Positions 15,825 to 24,795 of a DNA stretch of 48,923 nt are shown piece after piece (position 1 is the first letter of the stretch; each line of letters starts with the position of its first letter). Under the pieces are notes generated by a model that was given only the letters and a program-made list of their open reading frames with translations, searched no databases and was not told where the DNA came from. A program made the translations under genes and the position numbers. This DNA is from Clostridium sp. AF37-5 (GTDB lineage: Bacteria; Bacillota; Clostridia; Lachnospirales; Lachnospiraceae), in NCBI RefSeq assembly GCF_003477605.1, contig NZ_QUDR01000023.1, positions 1-48,923 of the forward strand, in the 5' to 3' direction.

Positions 15825-15830
15825 ATTATA
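15825..15830 (-). promoter_or_regulatory. Candidate -10 box for the ABC transporter genes
   Basis: A perfect TATAAT on the minus strand lies 53 bases before the ATPase start. The -35 region is poor, which suits a promoter needing an activator. Confidence 0.45.
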
Positions 15831-15883
15831 GCAAGGGCAGTATTCAATTACACTTACAGTTTTGAAAGTAAACAGAGAGTAAA

Positions 15884-15937
15884 AGAGCCGTGATAATGCA
15901 GATCACAATTTTGTGAAGCATTTCCACGACCCTTTTA
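15884..15937 (-). terminator. Terminator after the regulator cluster
   Basis: On the minus strand AAAAGGGTCGTGG...AATGC pairs imperfectly with GCATTATCACGGCTCTTTT, followed by ACTCT. It separates the small-regulator operon from the ABC transporter genes. Confidence 0.55.
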
Positions 15938-16174
15938 TTATAATTTTGCCTTTGTCTTTTTCGTAATGATATAAATATATTCTTCTGGTGTAGGGCGTTT
16001 ATTCCCAAAATACTTTTTGAAATTTGCCTGCACCTCTGGGTCGGTGCTATTCATAGCTTCATCAATCGTAGCTTCAATATCCGCCCGAACATCAGCCAAT
16101 GATACACCGCCAGCTTTTGCACCAGCTTTCAATGCCTTTTTTATATCTCTTTTGTTCAGTCCTATCATATTCAT
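15938..16174 (-). CDS. Small Spo0A C-terminal-like protein (78 aa)
   Basis: [20 protein letters not shown]... ends with [19 protein letters not shown]. The spacing of the central helix ([15 protein letters not shown]) and the N-x-PTxxEFIxxI-like tail resembles the last part of the Spo0A DNA-binding domain. The recognition helix region is short, so DNA binding is uncertain. It is the last gene of a four-gene minus-strand unit (membrane protein, XRE, DUF3784-like, this one). It could interfere with sporulation control of the host, but that is speculation. Confidence 0.5.
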   Translation of the reverse strand: MNMIGLNKRDIKKALKAGAKAGGVSLADVRADIEATIDEAMNSTDPEVQANFKKYFGNKRPTPEEYIYIITKKTKAKL

Positions 16175-16183
16175 ACCTCAATT

Positions 16184-16514
16184 CTACTTTTTAAAGCTAA
16201 TAAGTTTTCCATTGTATTTTACAATGATGAATATGATATAAAACACTCCTACAACAATCAAAATAAGACCTATGTAATAGCCTAATTCAGAATGAGAGAT
16301 TAAATTGATAATCGGCATAACAAGAATACCAATACTAACCAGTAAAGTGCCTATTCCTATTTTTTTTTGTAAACACCTTTTTATCTTTAGGGTCAAGTTG
16401 TGTATAATGATAACCATGTAATAAAGTAATATTCTCTTTTATACCTATTTGATAAGATGTAAAAAGTAAAAACAATCCTATAACTATTTCAACAATCAAT
16501 TCCTCTAATTCCAT
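16184..16514 (-). pseudogene. DUF3784-like membrane protein with a poly-A frameshift
   Basis: ATG 16514 behind AAAGGAGAG begins MELEELIVEIVIGLF and reaches NITLLHGYHYTQLDPKDKKVFTKK, the hallmark of DUF3784 proteins. A run of nine A (complement 16360-16368) then shifts the frame. The continuation KIGIGTLLVSIGILVMP, with two membrane helices, lies in the other frame and ends at 16184. With eight A the gene would be a single protein of about 109 residues. The break may be a mutation, a homopolymer sequencing error or transcriptional slippage. Confidence 0.7.
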
Positions 16515-16528
16515 AATCGTTCTCTCCT

Positions 16529-16738
16529 TTAATCAAAATAAAATAATTCTTCAAATTTTTTATCTAAAGCTATACAAAGCACTAATGCCAATTTTGCTGT
16601 TGGATTAAATTGTCCAGTTTCAATAGAACTAACTGTATTCCGAGAAACCCCGACTAGTTCAGCTAATTCTGTTTGTGATAATTTTTTTTCTTTTCGTACA
16701 GTTTTTAATCTGTTTCGCAAAATTAAATGTTCGTCCAT
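16529..16738 (-). CDS. XRE-family transcriptional regulator (69 aa)
   Basis: A single helix-turn-helix domain of the compact type (LRNRLKTVRKEKKLSQTELAELVGVSRNTVSSIETGQFNP) followed by the short C-terminal strand LDKKFEELFYF. Such proteins are autoregulatory repressors encoded with small membrane proteins. The neighbouring membrane gene ends one base upstream and the DUF3784-like gene follows. The palindrome CAAGTACACTTG downstream of the operon promoter is a possible operator. Confidence 0.9.
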   Translation of the reverse strand: MDEHLILRNRLKTVRKEKKLSQTELAELVGVSRNTVSSIETGQFNPTAKLALVLCIALDKKFEELFYFD

Positions 16739-16739
16739 T

Positions 16740-17054
16740 CTATAAACCTACCATTAAAAATTTATAAAAGTAATACCCCATAAATAGAAAAAAGAATAAA
16801 GCAATAACAAATTTGGATTTATTTTTTGAAATATGTGCTTCATAACCCATAGAGCCAAATGCCACAGACCCAATAATTGTCATTATGTCATAGTAAGGTT
16901 CTTTACAAACTGCTTTAATGAAAAGAATTAAAATGCAGATAAATAAAACAAACATTAAGCCAAAAGATTTCCCTTGAAGTTTAATATGTTTTTCGTATTC
17001 ATCAAGATATAGATTCTCTTTTTTGTTTTGTGATAGTATTTTTTCTTTATCCAT
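16740..17054 (-). CDS. DUF6442-like two-span membrane protein
   Basis: A 104-residue protein with a charged N-terminus (MDKEKILSQNKKENLYLDEYEKHIKLQG), then three hydrophobic stretches (about 32-48, 55-70, 82-102). It is usually found directly before a compact XRE regulator. The family name is from memory. It is first in a four-gene minus-strand unit, with GAAGGGAG before the start. Confidence 0.65.
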   Translation of the reverse strand: MDKEKILSQNKKENLYLDEYEKHIKLQGKSFGLMFVLFICILILFIKAVCKEPYYDIMTIIGSVAFGSMGYEAHISKNKSKFVIALFFFLFMGYYFYKFLMVGL

Positions 17055-17080
17055 TATATAACGCTCCCTTCAAATAATAC

Positions 17081-17128
17081 CAAGTACACTTGTCATTTAT
17101 ATTATAGCATTCGGTCATTACAAGTCAA
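17081..17128 (-). promoter_or_regulatory. Promoter and palindromic operator of the XRE operon
   Basis: On the minus strand TTGACT (17123-17128), a 16-base spacer and TATAAT (17101-17106) are followed by CAAGT-GT-ACTTG (17081-17092) near the start of transcription. The palindrome is well placed for repression by the encoded XRE protein. Confidence 0.75.
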
Positions 17129-17198
17129 TATTTTTGCACAGTTTTCTTGTCGTTTTGTAAAAGCGTGCAAATCTGATAGGAAATGCACGCTATATCAT

Positions 17199-18110
17199 TT
17201 ATCCTACAATCTTCCAGTTACTATCCTTATGTAGCACAAGCTCATACTGCGATACCTGCGTCGCTTTTGTCTGATTATCAATGAATTTTACCGCAACCTT
17301 GACTTTCACATTGTCGCCGTCCTTTATAAAGATAGGGTTTACCAGTTCAGAATAAAGGTAGTCCCTGCCGATAGGTTCAATCACATTTCCCAATACATAG
17401 TAAGCAAGCTCTTTTTCCGTCGCTGTTGGGTACAGCTTAAAGAATGTTTCCAGAAAAGCGGTAGCGTCATTTACCGTATCAGCGTCCACGCTTGCGTCTG
17501 CTTCTGGTGTCTTAGGCTCATAGTCTGATTTTTCAACTGCTGGTGCAAGGGTAGGGTTTTGAACGATTACCATATCCCCGTCTGCGTCCACATAGACTTT
17601 TACAGTATAGGTTGCTTTCACATTGCTTGTCTGTTCTCCCTCTTTTATCTGCTGATCTACTTCGTAGGTAGCAGAAAAAGTGTCCGCTCCCGATTGCTCG
17701 ATATGCCATACAATCACATCTGTAACCGTGGAGCTGGTCGGTATATCGGTTCTAATGGTGTCTACATTTAAGTCCTGCAATTCCTTTGTCAGATAACCGC
17801 TGATTGCCTGCGTCCTTGCTTCGATAGCTTCTTTGCTGTTATCCCATGTGTAATAGGACTTCGCAAAGTTTTTCACGAAATTTTCTATCCCGTTGGTGTC
17901 CTGCAAGCAAAGTTCAATGATTTCTTTTTCATGGGTGGTGTGCTGGTCGATAGCCGTAAAATTCTTATACACCCCAAAGCTCACGCTTGCGACAAGCACC
18001 ACCCACAACGCAATCACGGTTTTCTTATGTGTGCCTACCTTGACAGTACGCACCTTTTTTTCTTTTGGTTCTTTGATAGTTTCTGTCTGTTTCTTATTCT
18101 TCTTAAACAT
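17199..18110 (-). CDS. orf13: Conjugal transfer protein Orf13 (TcpC family)
   Basis: The likely start is ATG 18110 (MFKKNKKQTET), with GAAAGGA ten bases upstream; a TTG at 18119 is too close. The 303 residues contain a Lys-rich cytoplasmic tail, one membrane helix (about 32-50) and two NTF2-like extracellular domains as in TcpC/VirB8-like proteins. It is a scaffold of the mating channel. It is the last gene of the transfer operon, as in Tn916. Confidence 0.92.
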   Translation of the reverse strand: MFKKNKKQTETIKEPKEKKVRTVKVGTHKKTVIALWVVLVASVSFGVYKNFTAIDQHTTHEKEIIELCLQDTNGIENFVKNFAKSYYTWDNSKEAIEARTQAISGYLTKELQDLNVDTIRTDIPTSSTVTDVIVWHIEQSGADTFSATYEVDQQIKEGEQTSNVKATYTVKVYVDADGDMVIVQNPTLAPAVEKSDYEPKTPEADASVDADTVNDATAFLETFFKLYPTATEKELAYYVLGNVIEPIGRDYLYSELVNPIFIKDGDNVKVKVAVKFIDNQTKATQVSQYELVLHKDSNWKIVG

Positions 18111-18126
18111 ATTTTTCAAGTCCTTT

Positions 18127-19134
18127 CTATTGTTTTACTCGTCCTGCACCGATTAAGTGCTGTTGCCAGTAACTACTACTTAGGTCTGCATATCCTATCG
18201 GGTCGCCTGCGTGGTACATCTGTGTCGGCGAAACAAGAATACCGACGTGTGTTACATACGAACCAGCGTTATAGGTGGAATGGAAAAACACCAAATCGCC
18301 TGCTTTTGCCTGCGAGAGTGGCAGATGTTGGGTTGCGTCATACTGTGCTTGTGCTGTTCTCGGTAAGGAGATACCAGCTTTTCCATAGCACCATTGCGTC
18401 AATCCCGAACAATCAAAGGAAGTATTCGGGTTACTGCCACCATACACATACTTCCAGCCTTGATATTTCAACGCTTCATTCATTACCTTTTGTGCCAGTT
18501 CTCCCGATACCTGCGGAACTGCTAAATACTGATTGACTACTTCCACATAGAACATATTTCCATAGCCATACCGCCAGCCCCCATTCTTAGCAACGGCTAT
18601 CGGGTTGGTGTAGGTTACTTTCTTTCCACCCGATTTCTCACGGGCGAAGCTCTCTGCAAGATTAAAAGTGTGTTTTTTTCCTTTTCCTGCCACATATCCC
18701 ACATAGCCACCGCCATAGTTATAAGACTGTATCGCTACATTCAAGTCGTCGATACCTTGATTTTTGCAGGAAGAAAGCAGGGACGCAAAATACTTACACC
18801 CCTGCTTGATTGAGCTTTCCGTATCTAAGGAATTAGGCGGTAAACCAAGACTTTCCGAACTCTGCATAACATCTTCTGCCGTACCGCCACTTTCTACTTG
18901 AATGATAGCAAGTAACACATTGACATACTCGGAGATACCGTTTTCTCTGGCGTATTTTTCTACCATAGGCTGATGTTTCAAGACTTCTGCGGATAGGTTC
19001 ATACCCGTAATGCCAGAAGAAAAATTGCTGTTCTCGTCGTCGCTGTCCGCACTAATGAGGACGCCAAAGAAAAGCACCAGAGAAAAGAGGATAGGAAACA
19101 GACTGCCAATGATAGCGATATGTTTCAGTTTCAT
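18127..19134 (-). CDS. orf14: Orf14, bifunctional lysozyme/NlpC-P60 peptidoglycan hydrolase
   Basis: A 335-residue cell wall enzyme that opens the peptidoglycan for the conjugation channel. An N-terminal membrane anchor (about 8-28) is followed by a lysozyme-like domain (VNVLLAIIQVESGG with catalytic Glu). An NlpC/P60 domain then has the nucleophile in FDCSGLTQWCYG and the histidine in VTHVGIL. It overlaps the end of orf15 by four bases (ATGA). Domain order and length match CwlT-type proteins of Tn916 and ICEBs1. Confidence 0.94.
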   Translation of the reverse strand: MKLKHIAIIGSLFPILFSLVLFFGVLISADSDDENSNFSSGITGMNLSAEVLKHQPMVEKYARENGISEYVNVLLAIIQVESGGTAEDVMQSSESLGLPPNSLDTESSIKQGCKYFASLLSSCKNQGIDDLNVAIQSYNYGGGYVGYVAGKGKKHTFNLAESFAREKSGGKKVTYTNPIAVAKNGGWRYGYGNMFYVEVVNQYLAVPQVSGELAQKVMNEALKYQGWKYVYGGSNPNTSFDCSGLTQWCYGKAGISLPRTAQAQYDATQHLPLSQAKAGDLVFFHSTYNAGSYVTHVGILVSPTQMYHAGDPIGYADLSSSYWQQHLIGAGRVKQ

Positions 19135-21341
19135 TTTTTCTTCTGTCCTTTCTTCGTTACAAGGTTACGGGTTTTCTCTATGGTCTGCTGGTTCTTCTGG
19201 ACGCTCTGGGTCTGCTGAACCTTTATCCTGCGGTCTTTGGTGTCATTCTGGCGTGTTTCCTGCGATACCACTTTTTCTACATTCTGCCTATGTACTGTCT
19301 GTGTAGGCTGGGGTGCTTTCTTATCAGAAGCACCAGAAGATAACGGACGCTCTTTGATAACATTTGTCTTGACTGGCTCACTTGCTTTCGGAGTTGGAGC
19401 TGTGGCTGGGCGTTTGACTTCCTGCATTTTTTCAACACTCGGCTTTGGAATGGTTGAAGCTGTGACTGGTCGCTCATGGGGACGGGTAGCTCCCGTTGTC
19501 GCTGATCCGTCAGCCTTTCGCTGTACCTGCCTTGCTTCTTGTGCCTTTTGAAGCTCCATACGTTTGTCAGCGATATTTTTCTTACGCTGTTCCTGCTTTT
19601 CCAAGCGTCCCGTCTGTCTGGACTGCTGTTCCTGCACCATGCCACGCTTGAAGTCGGACACGCTGGACTTTGCCTTTTCCTTTGCGGAATACACCGCATA
19701 AGCGGTCTGTGTCGGCATATCCTTGATATTCTCTTTGACAGCGTTTGCCTTGTCTTTCACTTTATTTTTCGTATCTAAAACAGCACCGACTTTTGAACCT
19801 GCACGCTGTCCCATGCTGGAAGTGGTATTGCCCCGATTTTCTTTAGAAGCCGTATTTTTTCTTTCGGCTCTCTTGCCAGCAACGGCACTTCCAGCCACCG
19901 CACCAGCTACACCGCCCGAAATACCGCCAGCACTTACCGCCCTTGCAATACGGTGTTCCATACGCCTAGCCCGATGTCGCATAAACAGATACGGTCTGCG
20001 GAATATGCGTCGTCCCATGCTTTGACTGTCGCCAGCATTAAGTGAGAACATACTCATTAAGTCGCCCAGCTTCATGTAGATACCAGCGAAACATACTATC
20101 TGCAAGAACGCCACCATAAAGAATGGGTAGTCTGTGGAAATGTTGTAAAACATACTGGAAATACTAAATGCCACCGTTACAATGAGCGTTATTCCTGCCC
20201 GTGTCATTATGGTATTAAATACTCTCACGATTGCCTGCTTTGCCATGCTTTCATAGCTCGGTATCATGGAAAGTAAAAAACTGATAGGTAAAAACATTGC
20301 AAAGATAATAAAAAGTATCTGGCTGAACAACATCATGCCCGTAAGCAAGAATACAAATATCGTGATACCCAAGTTAAAGAACAAGAGGAAGAACACCATA
20401 CCCAAACGGTTCACGACCTGCGGTATTGTCAGATTGTTATTGTCGTTGTCCTCGATTTCTGTTTTCACGACTTCCTCTCTGGTTTTCCCGTCCTCGTCCT
20501 CTGGACTTGCCGATACGAGAGCTTCTACACGGTCTGTCCCGATTTCTTCTGCGTTGCTGTTCCCGAATTGAAGCAAGAGCCACGGCTGTTCCACTTGAAT
20601 AGAAAATAGGCTGTCCCGTATCAAGTCCACGCTGTCCTTACCCTCGCTGTCGGAGTTAGGGAGCATGATTTTTGTTCCCAAATCCAAAGAAGCGGTACTG
20701 ATGTCTGATGAAAATTCATTTATCTTCTTGATATAGTCGGGAGCATAAGCAATAAATGAAGCGGACAGCACGAACACCACCACAAAGTTGATAACAGCGT
20801 GAAGTGCTTTGCTGGTTTCCCGTTTTATCAGTCCCGTATAAGCAACGTACATTCCCACCACTAAGATAATGAGAAGCAGGAAACCAACATAGAAGCCCGT
20901 AGAAGAAAAGCCGTTCTCGGTAACGCCTGCAAGGGTCTGTATGCTCTTTCCGATACTGTCTGCCATATCATTGATGAAGTCCAGCTTATAGGCTTCCTGC
21001 ACCACATAGCCCGTTGCATTACTCAAATACAAACTGATAGTCCAGACAAAGTTGGTAATGCAGTACAGCCCGTATTGTACCGATTTTCCGATACCGTCGA
21101 GCCAGTTCCACGGAAGCCACGACCAGCTATTATCGACGAAAAAATCAAGCTGGTAGTTGGAAAGGGGATATTTTGAATAAAGATTTTCTGCGTTTATGGT
21201 ATCGTCTACAAGCCCCGTCGCATGAGCCACCGTCCCCAAAAGTGAAAGCAGGATAAGGGAGAGTGCCACCACGAACAGAGCCATTTTGAGAAAGTGGAAA
21301 ATCTTCTTTTTTGTGAACACACCTTTTATCCTTTCTTTCAT
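19131..21341 (-). CDS. orf15: Orf15, mating-channel membrane protein (CD3337/EF1877 family)
   Basis: A 736-residue protein from ATG 21341 with GAGGTGGA upstream. A signal-like first helix is followed by about seven membrane segments to residue 440 (VirB6/TrbL-like arrangement). A long Lys/Arg/Gln-rich cytoplasmic tail follows (about 470-736; low complexity with AVAGSAVAGKRAERK and repeated Thr-Val-His-Arg patches). In the Tn916 system it forms the membrane pore of the type IV secretion apparatus. It overlaps orf16 by the stop/start. Confidence 0.9.
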   Translation of the reverse strand: MKERIKGVFTKKKIFHFLKMALFVVALSLILLSLLGTVAHATGLVDDTINAENLYSKYPLSNYQLDFFVDNSWSWLPWNWLDGIGKSVQYGLYCITNFVWTISLYLSNATGYVVQEAYKLDFINDMADSIGKSIQTLAGVTENGFSSTGFYVGFLLLIILVVGMYVAYTGLIKRETSKALHAVINFVVVFVLSASFIAYAPDYIKKINEFSSDISTASLDLGTKIMLPNSDSEGKDSVDLIRDSLFSIQVEQPWLLLQFGNSNAEEIGTDRVEALVSASPEDEDGKTREEVVKTEIEDNDNNNLTIPQVVNRLGMVFFLLFFNLGITIFVFLLTGMMLFSQILFIIFAMFLPISFLLSMIPSYESMAKQAIVRVFNTIMTRAGITLIVTVAFSISSMFYNISTDYPFFMVAFLQIVCFAGIYMKLGDLMSMFSLNAGDSQSMGRRIFRRPYLFMRHRARRMEHRIARAVSAGGISGGVAGAVAGSAVAGKRAERKNTASKENRGNTTSSMGQRAGSKVGAVLDTKNKVKDKANAVKENIKDMPTQTAYAVYSAKEKAKSSVSDFKRGMVQEQQSRQTGRLEKQEQRKKNIADKRMELQKAQEARQVQRKADGSATTGATRPHERPVTASTIPKPSVEKMQEVKRPATAPTPKASEPVKTNVIKERPLSSGASDKKAPQPTQTVHRQNVEKVVSQETRQNDTKDRRIKVQQTQSVQKNQQTIEKTRNLVTKKGQKKK

Positions 21342-23791
21342 CACTCCACCTCATTTCTCTGTACGGGCGGTCTGGTATCAAAGGCGTGTAGCAGTTCTTC
21401 AAAGACTGGGTGTATCTGCACCACACCGACACGCCCGTATAAGTCCTGCAATAAGCATTGTCCGTTCTCCAAATCACGCAAGCGTTTCTGGTTGTTCTCA
21501 TCGTCCTTGTCGATACCGAAAAACTCTAAGGTCTGCTTTATCTCGTTTATATCCGTGCTTCTAAATGCAAACTTTAAGCCGATATTGTTTTTCAGACTTT
21601 CCTTTGACACGTCATAGGCAGACTGGGTAACGAAATAAACGCCTGCCTGCATAGCTCGCCCAGCACGAACCAGCTTATTTGATAAGGTTTCTCCTTGTGC
21701 CACATTTAAGAACGCCCACGCTTCGTCTAAATCGACAATCTTAAAAATGCTTCTGTCCGAATGGATAAAATCAAGGGCAAAGGTACTAATCACAATCAGC
21801 ATAGACACAGACAACAATTCAATGGTCGTGTATTCTTCAAAAGTGGTATCTTTATCTGGCAGTACAAGGTCGGCTACTTGAATGATATTGAGCTGATTAT
21901 CCAGACTGATAGCATTTTCTACCGTACCGTCTGAAAACAGCAGGTGTGCAAAGTCGTAGTCCGTGAAGCTGTCGATATGGTCTGCGATATTTCTTGATAT
22001 GGGCGTATCTTCACGGCGTAGCTCGTCTATCACATGGAGCAAGCCCCGACTGTCGCTCTGGGTAACGGAGCGTACTGCCTTACGAAGTACGGGGAATTTT
22101 TCGCCGTCCCTTGAAGAAATACCCGTAAGGAATGTTAAGATGTCGATTGCCAGACTTTCAGCGTCTTTTACATTCTTCATAATCACAAACGGGTCAAGAA
22201 GCCCTGCATTGTCCTTATCGCTGGTAAGATTTACGATATTGATTTCATGTGCAATCTCTGGGAGCGTTTCTTTCCAGTTACCACGCTCACTTTTAGGGTC
22301 TAACAGAAGTGCTTGACCGCCAAACAGCACCGCATAATATACCAGAAGATTGTTACAGAACGATTTCCCACCGCCAAGCGAACCGACAAAAGCAGACGCT
22401 AAAGCGTTGGTAACTGTACCTTTTACACCTTGACTGGCAAGGGACGGTTGCAGGTACACATTTCTTCCCGTATCAACAGAATAGCCCATATAGATACCCG
22501 TAGTTTCTCCTAACTGCTGTGTCGCACCAAAGCCAAGCCCAGCTAAAAAATCTGATTTTACATACTGCACATAGTCATTGATATATCGCTTGCTGGCTGG
22601 TAAAAATTCAGAATGAAGCCCCAGCATATCCCCAGCAGGACGCACCAGCTTTACATTGAGGTCGTCGTAAAAGTCCTTGACTTCATCACAACGGCGTTTC
22701 AGCTCGTCAAGATCGGGTGCAGACACCCGTATGACGTAGCTTAACTTATACATACTTTCTTTTGTCTGGTCTAAATCAGTTTCCAGCTCGTCCACGCTGT
22801 CTAAAGCGTCCACCACATTTGAGCTGGTTTCACTTCCTGCTTGATAGGCGTGATTATCAAGGTCTTTCAGTTCCTTTTTCTTGTTGCGGACGGTCGTTAA
22901 TGCTTTCCGATTTTCCACGATTTCTACATTCATGCTCGTATCAACGGGGAATGTGAATTGCTGTTGCTGGAAATAGAAGATTTCAGACGACGGAAAATCA
23001 AGCTCTCCTACAATCGCATTGACGGTAAAATAGGACACATAGCTTTCCTTGTCCTCATGTTCCAATCGTAAATACCGCTGGCTTTCCTCAATCACACACC
23101 TTGTCGGACGGATAAGGTCGTAGTATTTTATCAGCGTCTCTTTGTTCAATTTTTTCTTTGGTAGCTGGTACTCATAATCTTCATAAGCGATACCGTCCCT
23201 GCCGTAAAGATGTTCCATGAGATACCCAAAATCATGGATTTCCAAGCGACGCACCTTAAAGCGACGGGAGATTTTATTTTCCAGTAACTTTTCCATTTTT
23301 ATGTAACGGTTGATTTCATCATTCGGCATGGAAACAAAATCATTCATCAGCGTGTGGTTCACTTCATGGAGAAATTCTGTGAACGTCAGCCACACCGATT
23401 TTTTGATGTTCTTCAGATTGAGCTGTTCTTCCGTAACCATGAGCTTAAAGCCAAGAAAAAAGCGGTAGTCCACTTGATTGTCCCCAATCATAGATACTAA
23501 CGCTTCGGTCTGTTCGTCTATCTTCTGGCAGGCAACTTCCTTTAATTTTCCAGTTACCAGCTTCTTTGACTGTTCCTGCATACTGCGGATTGAGCTTTCT
23601 GTGGCAATCTGCAACGCATGAATTTTACCCTCACGGGACTGTGCGATAAGCTGTCGGAAACTGTCATGCACGATAAATTTCTGCTCTGCGGATAGAAAAG
23701 AATAGTTGTATGGTATCAGCTCATAGTAGGCGAACACCTCATTGTCCTTGTTCCAGACAAGGTTATTGTCAATATATTTTATCGGGAACAT
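21341..23791 (-). CDS. orf16: Orf16, VirB4-type conjugation ATPase
   Basis: An 816-residue motor ATPase of the mating channel. The N-terminal domain (MFPIKYIDNNLVWNKDNEVFAYYE) leads to an ATPase core with Walker A GSLGGGKSF (about residue 468), QALLLDPKSERGNW, and Walker B KIVDLDEAWAFLN, followed by YFVTQSAYDVSKE. It overlaps the TcpE gene by 23 bases and orf15 by 3. Full length, as in Tn916. Confidence 0.95.
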   Translation of the reverse strand: MFPIKYIDNNLVWNKDNEVFAYYELIPYNYSFLSAEQKFIVHDSFRQLIAQSREGKIHALQIATESSIRSMQEQSKKLVTGKLKEVACQKIDEQTEALVSMIGDNQVDYRFFLGFKLMVTEEQLNLKNIKKSVWLTFTEFLHEVNHTLMNDFVSMPNDEINRYIKMEKLLENKISRRFKVRRLEIHDFGYLMEHLYGRDGIAYEDYEYQLPKKKLNKETLIKYYDLIRPTRCVIEESQRYLRLEHEDKESYVSYFTVNAIVGELDFPSSEIFYFQQQQFTFPVDTSMNVEIVENRKALTTVRNKKKELKDLDNHAYQAGSETSSNVVDALDSVDELETDLDQTKESMYKLSYVIRVSAPDLDELKRRCDEVKDFYDDLNVKLVRPAGDMLGLHSEFLPASKRYINDYVQYVKSDFLAGLGFGATQQLGETTGIYMGYSVDTGRNVYLQPSLASQGVKGTVTNALASAFVGSLGGGKSFCNNLLVYYAVLFGGQALLLDPKSERGNWKETLPEIAHEINIVNLTSDKDNAGLLDPFVIMKNVKDAESLAIDILTFLTGISSRDGEKFPVLRKAVRSVTQSDSRGLLHVIDELRREDTPISRNIADHIDSFTDYDFAHLLFSDGTVENAISLDNQLNIIQVADLVLPDKDTTFEEYTTIELLSVSMLIVISTFALDFIHSDRSIFKIVDLDEAWAFLNVAQGETLSNKLVRAGRAMQAGVYFVTQSAYDVSKESLKNNIGLKFAFRSTDINEIKQTLEFFGIDKDDENNQKRLRDLENGQCLLQDLYGRVGVVQIHPVFEELLHAFDTRPPVQRNEVE

Positions 23792-24167
23792 AGTTCACAC
23801 TCCTTACTGCCGTGATTGTTTCATTCAATATCTGCTTATGCAGTTTTACGGCTTTTCCTGCATAAGTGATTTTTGGTCGCAGGGCATAGGTTATCTGTGA
23901 TTTCAAAAAGCTGTACGGCTTCTTTCCGTCAAAGGTTTTCTGCGACATGAACCAAGTGAGAGCAACGGGAATACCAAAGTATTTGAGAAATGCTCCCTCA
24001 ATCATGGAAAGTGGGGGAATATCCCCAAACAGAATGATGATAAATTCCGTAATCACAAACCATGTAATCTGTGTAAAAGTAACGGGAAAGGGTAAGTTAA
24101 AGTCATTGATTGCATACAAGACTTTTTCCACGTTCCAGATACCCGTGTAGCTTTTAATCTTTTTCAA
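23769..24167 (-). CDS. orf17: Orf17, TcpE-family conjugal transfer membrane protein
   Basis: A 132-residue protein, probably starting at TTG 24167, with GGAGC ten bases upstream. MKKIKSYTGIWNVEKVLYAI and KTFDGKKPYSFLKSQITYALRPK are typical of TcpE proteins. Two membrane helices lie at about 33-75. It is a small subunit of the transfer apparatus that helps position the ATPase. Confidence 0.9.
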   Translation of the reverse strand: MKKIKSYTGIWNVEKVLYAINDFNLPFPVTFTQITWFVITEFIIILFGDIPPLSMIEGAFLKYFGIPVALTWFMSQKTFDGKKPYSFLKSQITYALRPKITYAGKAVKLHKQILNETITAVRSVNYVPDKIY

Positions 24168-24191
24168 GTTCTTTCAGCTCCTTTCAAAATA

Positions 24192-24222
24192 GAAAAGGAC
24201 AGCCATTTTCAGACTGTCCCTT
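24192..24222 (-). terminator. Terminator inside the transfer operon (ardA to orf17)
   Basis: On the minus strand GGACAGTCTGAAAATGGCTGTCC is followed by TTTTCTATTTT. The same tail follows the hairpin ahead of the adhesin gene (34274-34303). As the transfer genes continue downstream, it must be read through or acts as a control point. Confidence 0.75.
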
Positions 24223-24274
24223 AAAGAGAAATACGCTGTCAGTAGCAACAATGCTTGTCGCTGATCTTCCAGCG

Positions 24275-24778
24275 TTAATATGGTATCTCGCACATACCTC
24301 GGCTTGTTTCAATAAAGCAACCGCCCATATCCAAATCTCGCCCGTAGGCTTCATAGTCAATGTAATTCTGTAAGCTGGGTGGAATGTCCCCAAGTGCCTG
24401 CAATTCGTCTATGTAGTAGTAGGCAACATCTGTCATGGTTTCACAGTCGGGATAATAGTAAATATCGTCCTTATGTTCCACGACTTCTTCCAGCGTCCCA
24501 TAGTGGCTGATAAATTCGTCCAGACACTCTACAATATAGTCGGGAAGTTCCTCTATCATTTCATACATCTCATTGAGTTCTTCAATGGAAACATACTCGC
24601 CAATCGCAATGGGAAAGTTGTCGGTATCATGGATAGCGTATTCCTCATACTGTTCATTCAAGCCGATTTTTTCTTTCACATCTTCCTCGTCAATGGGGAA
24701 CGTGAACCAAGCACCGACTAAATAGCCCTCATTGTATTTGCCAAGATTAGCAATATAAACCGCCATATCATCAATCAT
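24275..24778 (-). CDS. ardA: Antirestriction protein ArdA (Orf18)
   Basis: A 167-residue acidic protein from ATG 24778 (MIDDMAVYIANLGKYNEGYLVGAW), preceded by GAGGTGGTG. It is very like Tn916 Orf18/ArdA: an elongated DNA mimic that inhibits type I restriction enzymes when the element enters a new host. Strong excess of Asp and Glu is visible throughout (for example YYYPDCETMTDVAYYYIDE). Confidence 0.94.
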   Translation of the reverse strand: MIDDMAVYIANLGKYNEGYLVGAWFTFPIDEEDVKEKIGLNEQYEEYAIHDTDNFPIAIGEYVSIEELNEMYEMIEELPDYIVECLDEFISHYGTLEEVVEHKDDIYYYPDCETMTDVAYYYIDELQALGDIPPSLQNYIDYEAYGRDLDMGGCFIETSRGMCEIPY

Positions 24779-24795
24779 AAGCACCACCTCATTTC

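Noticed and set aside
17931..18536. 201-codon plus-strand frame
   Set aside because: Antisense to orf13 and orf14, both complete Tn916 genes.
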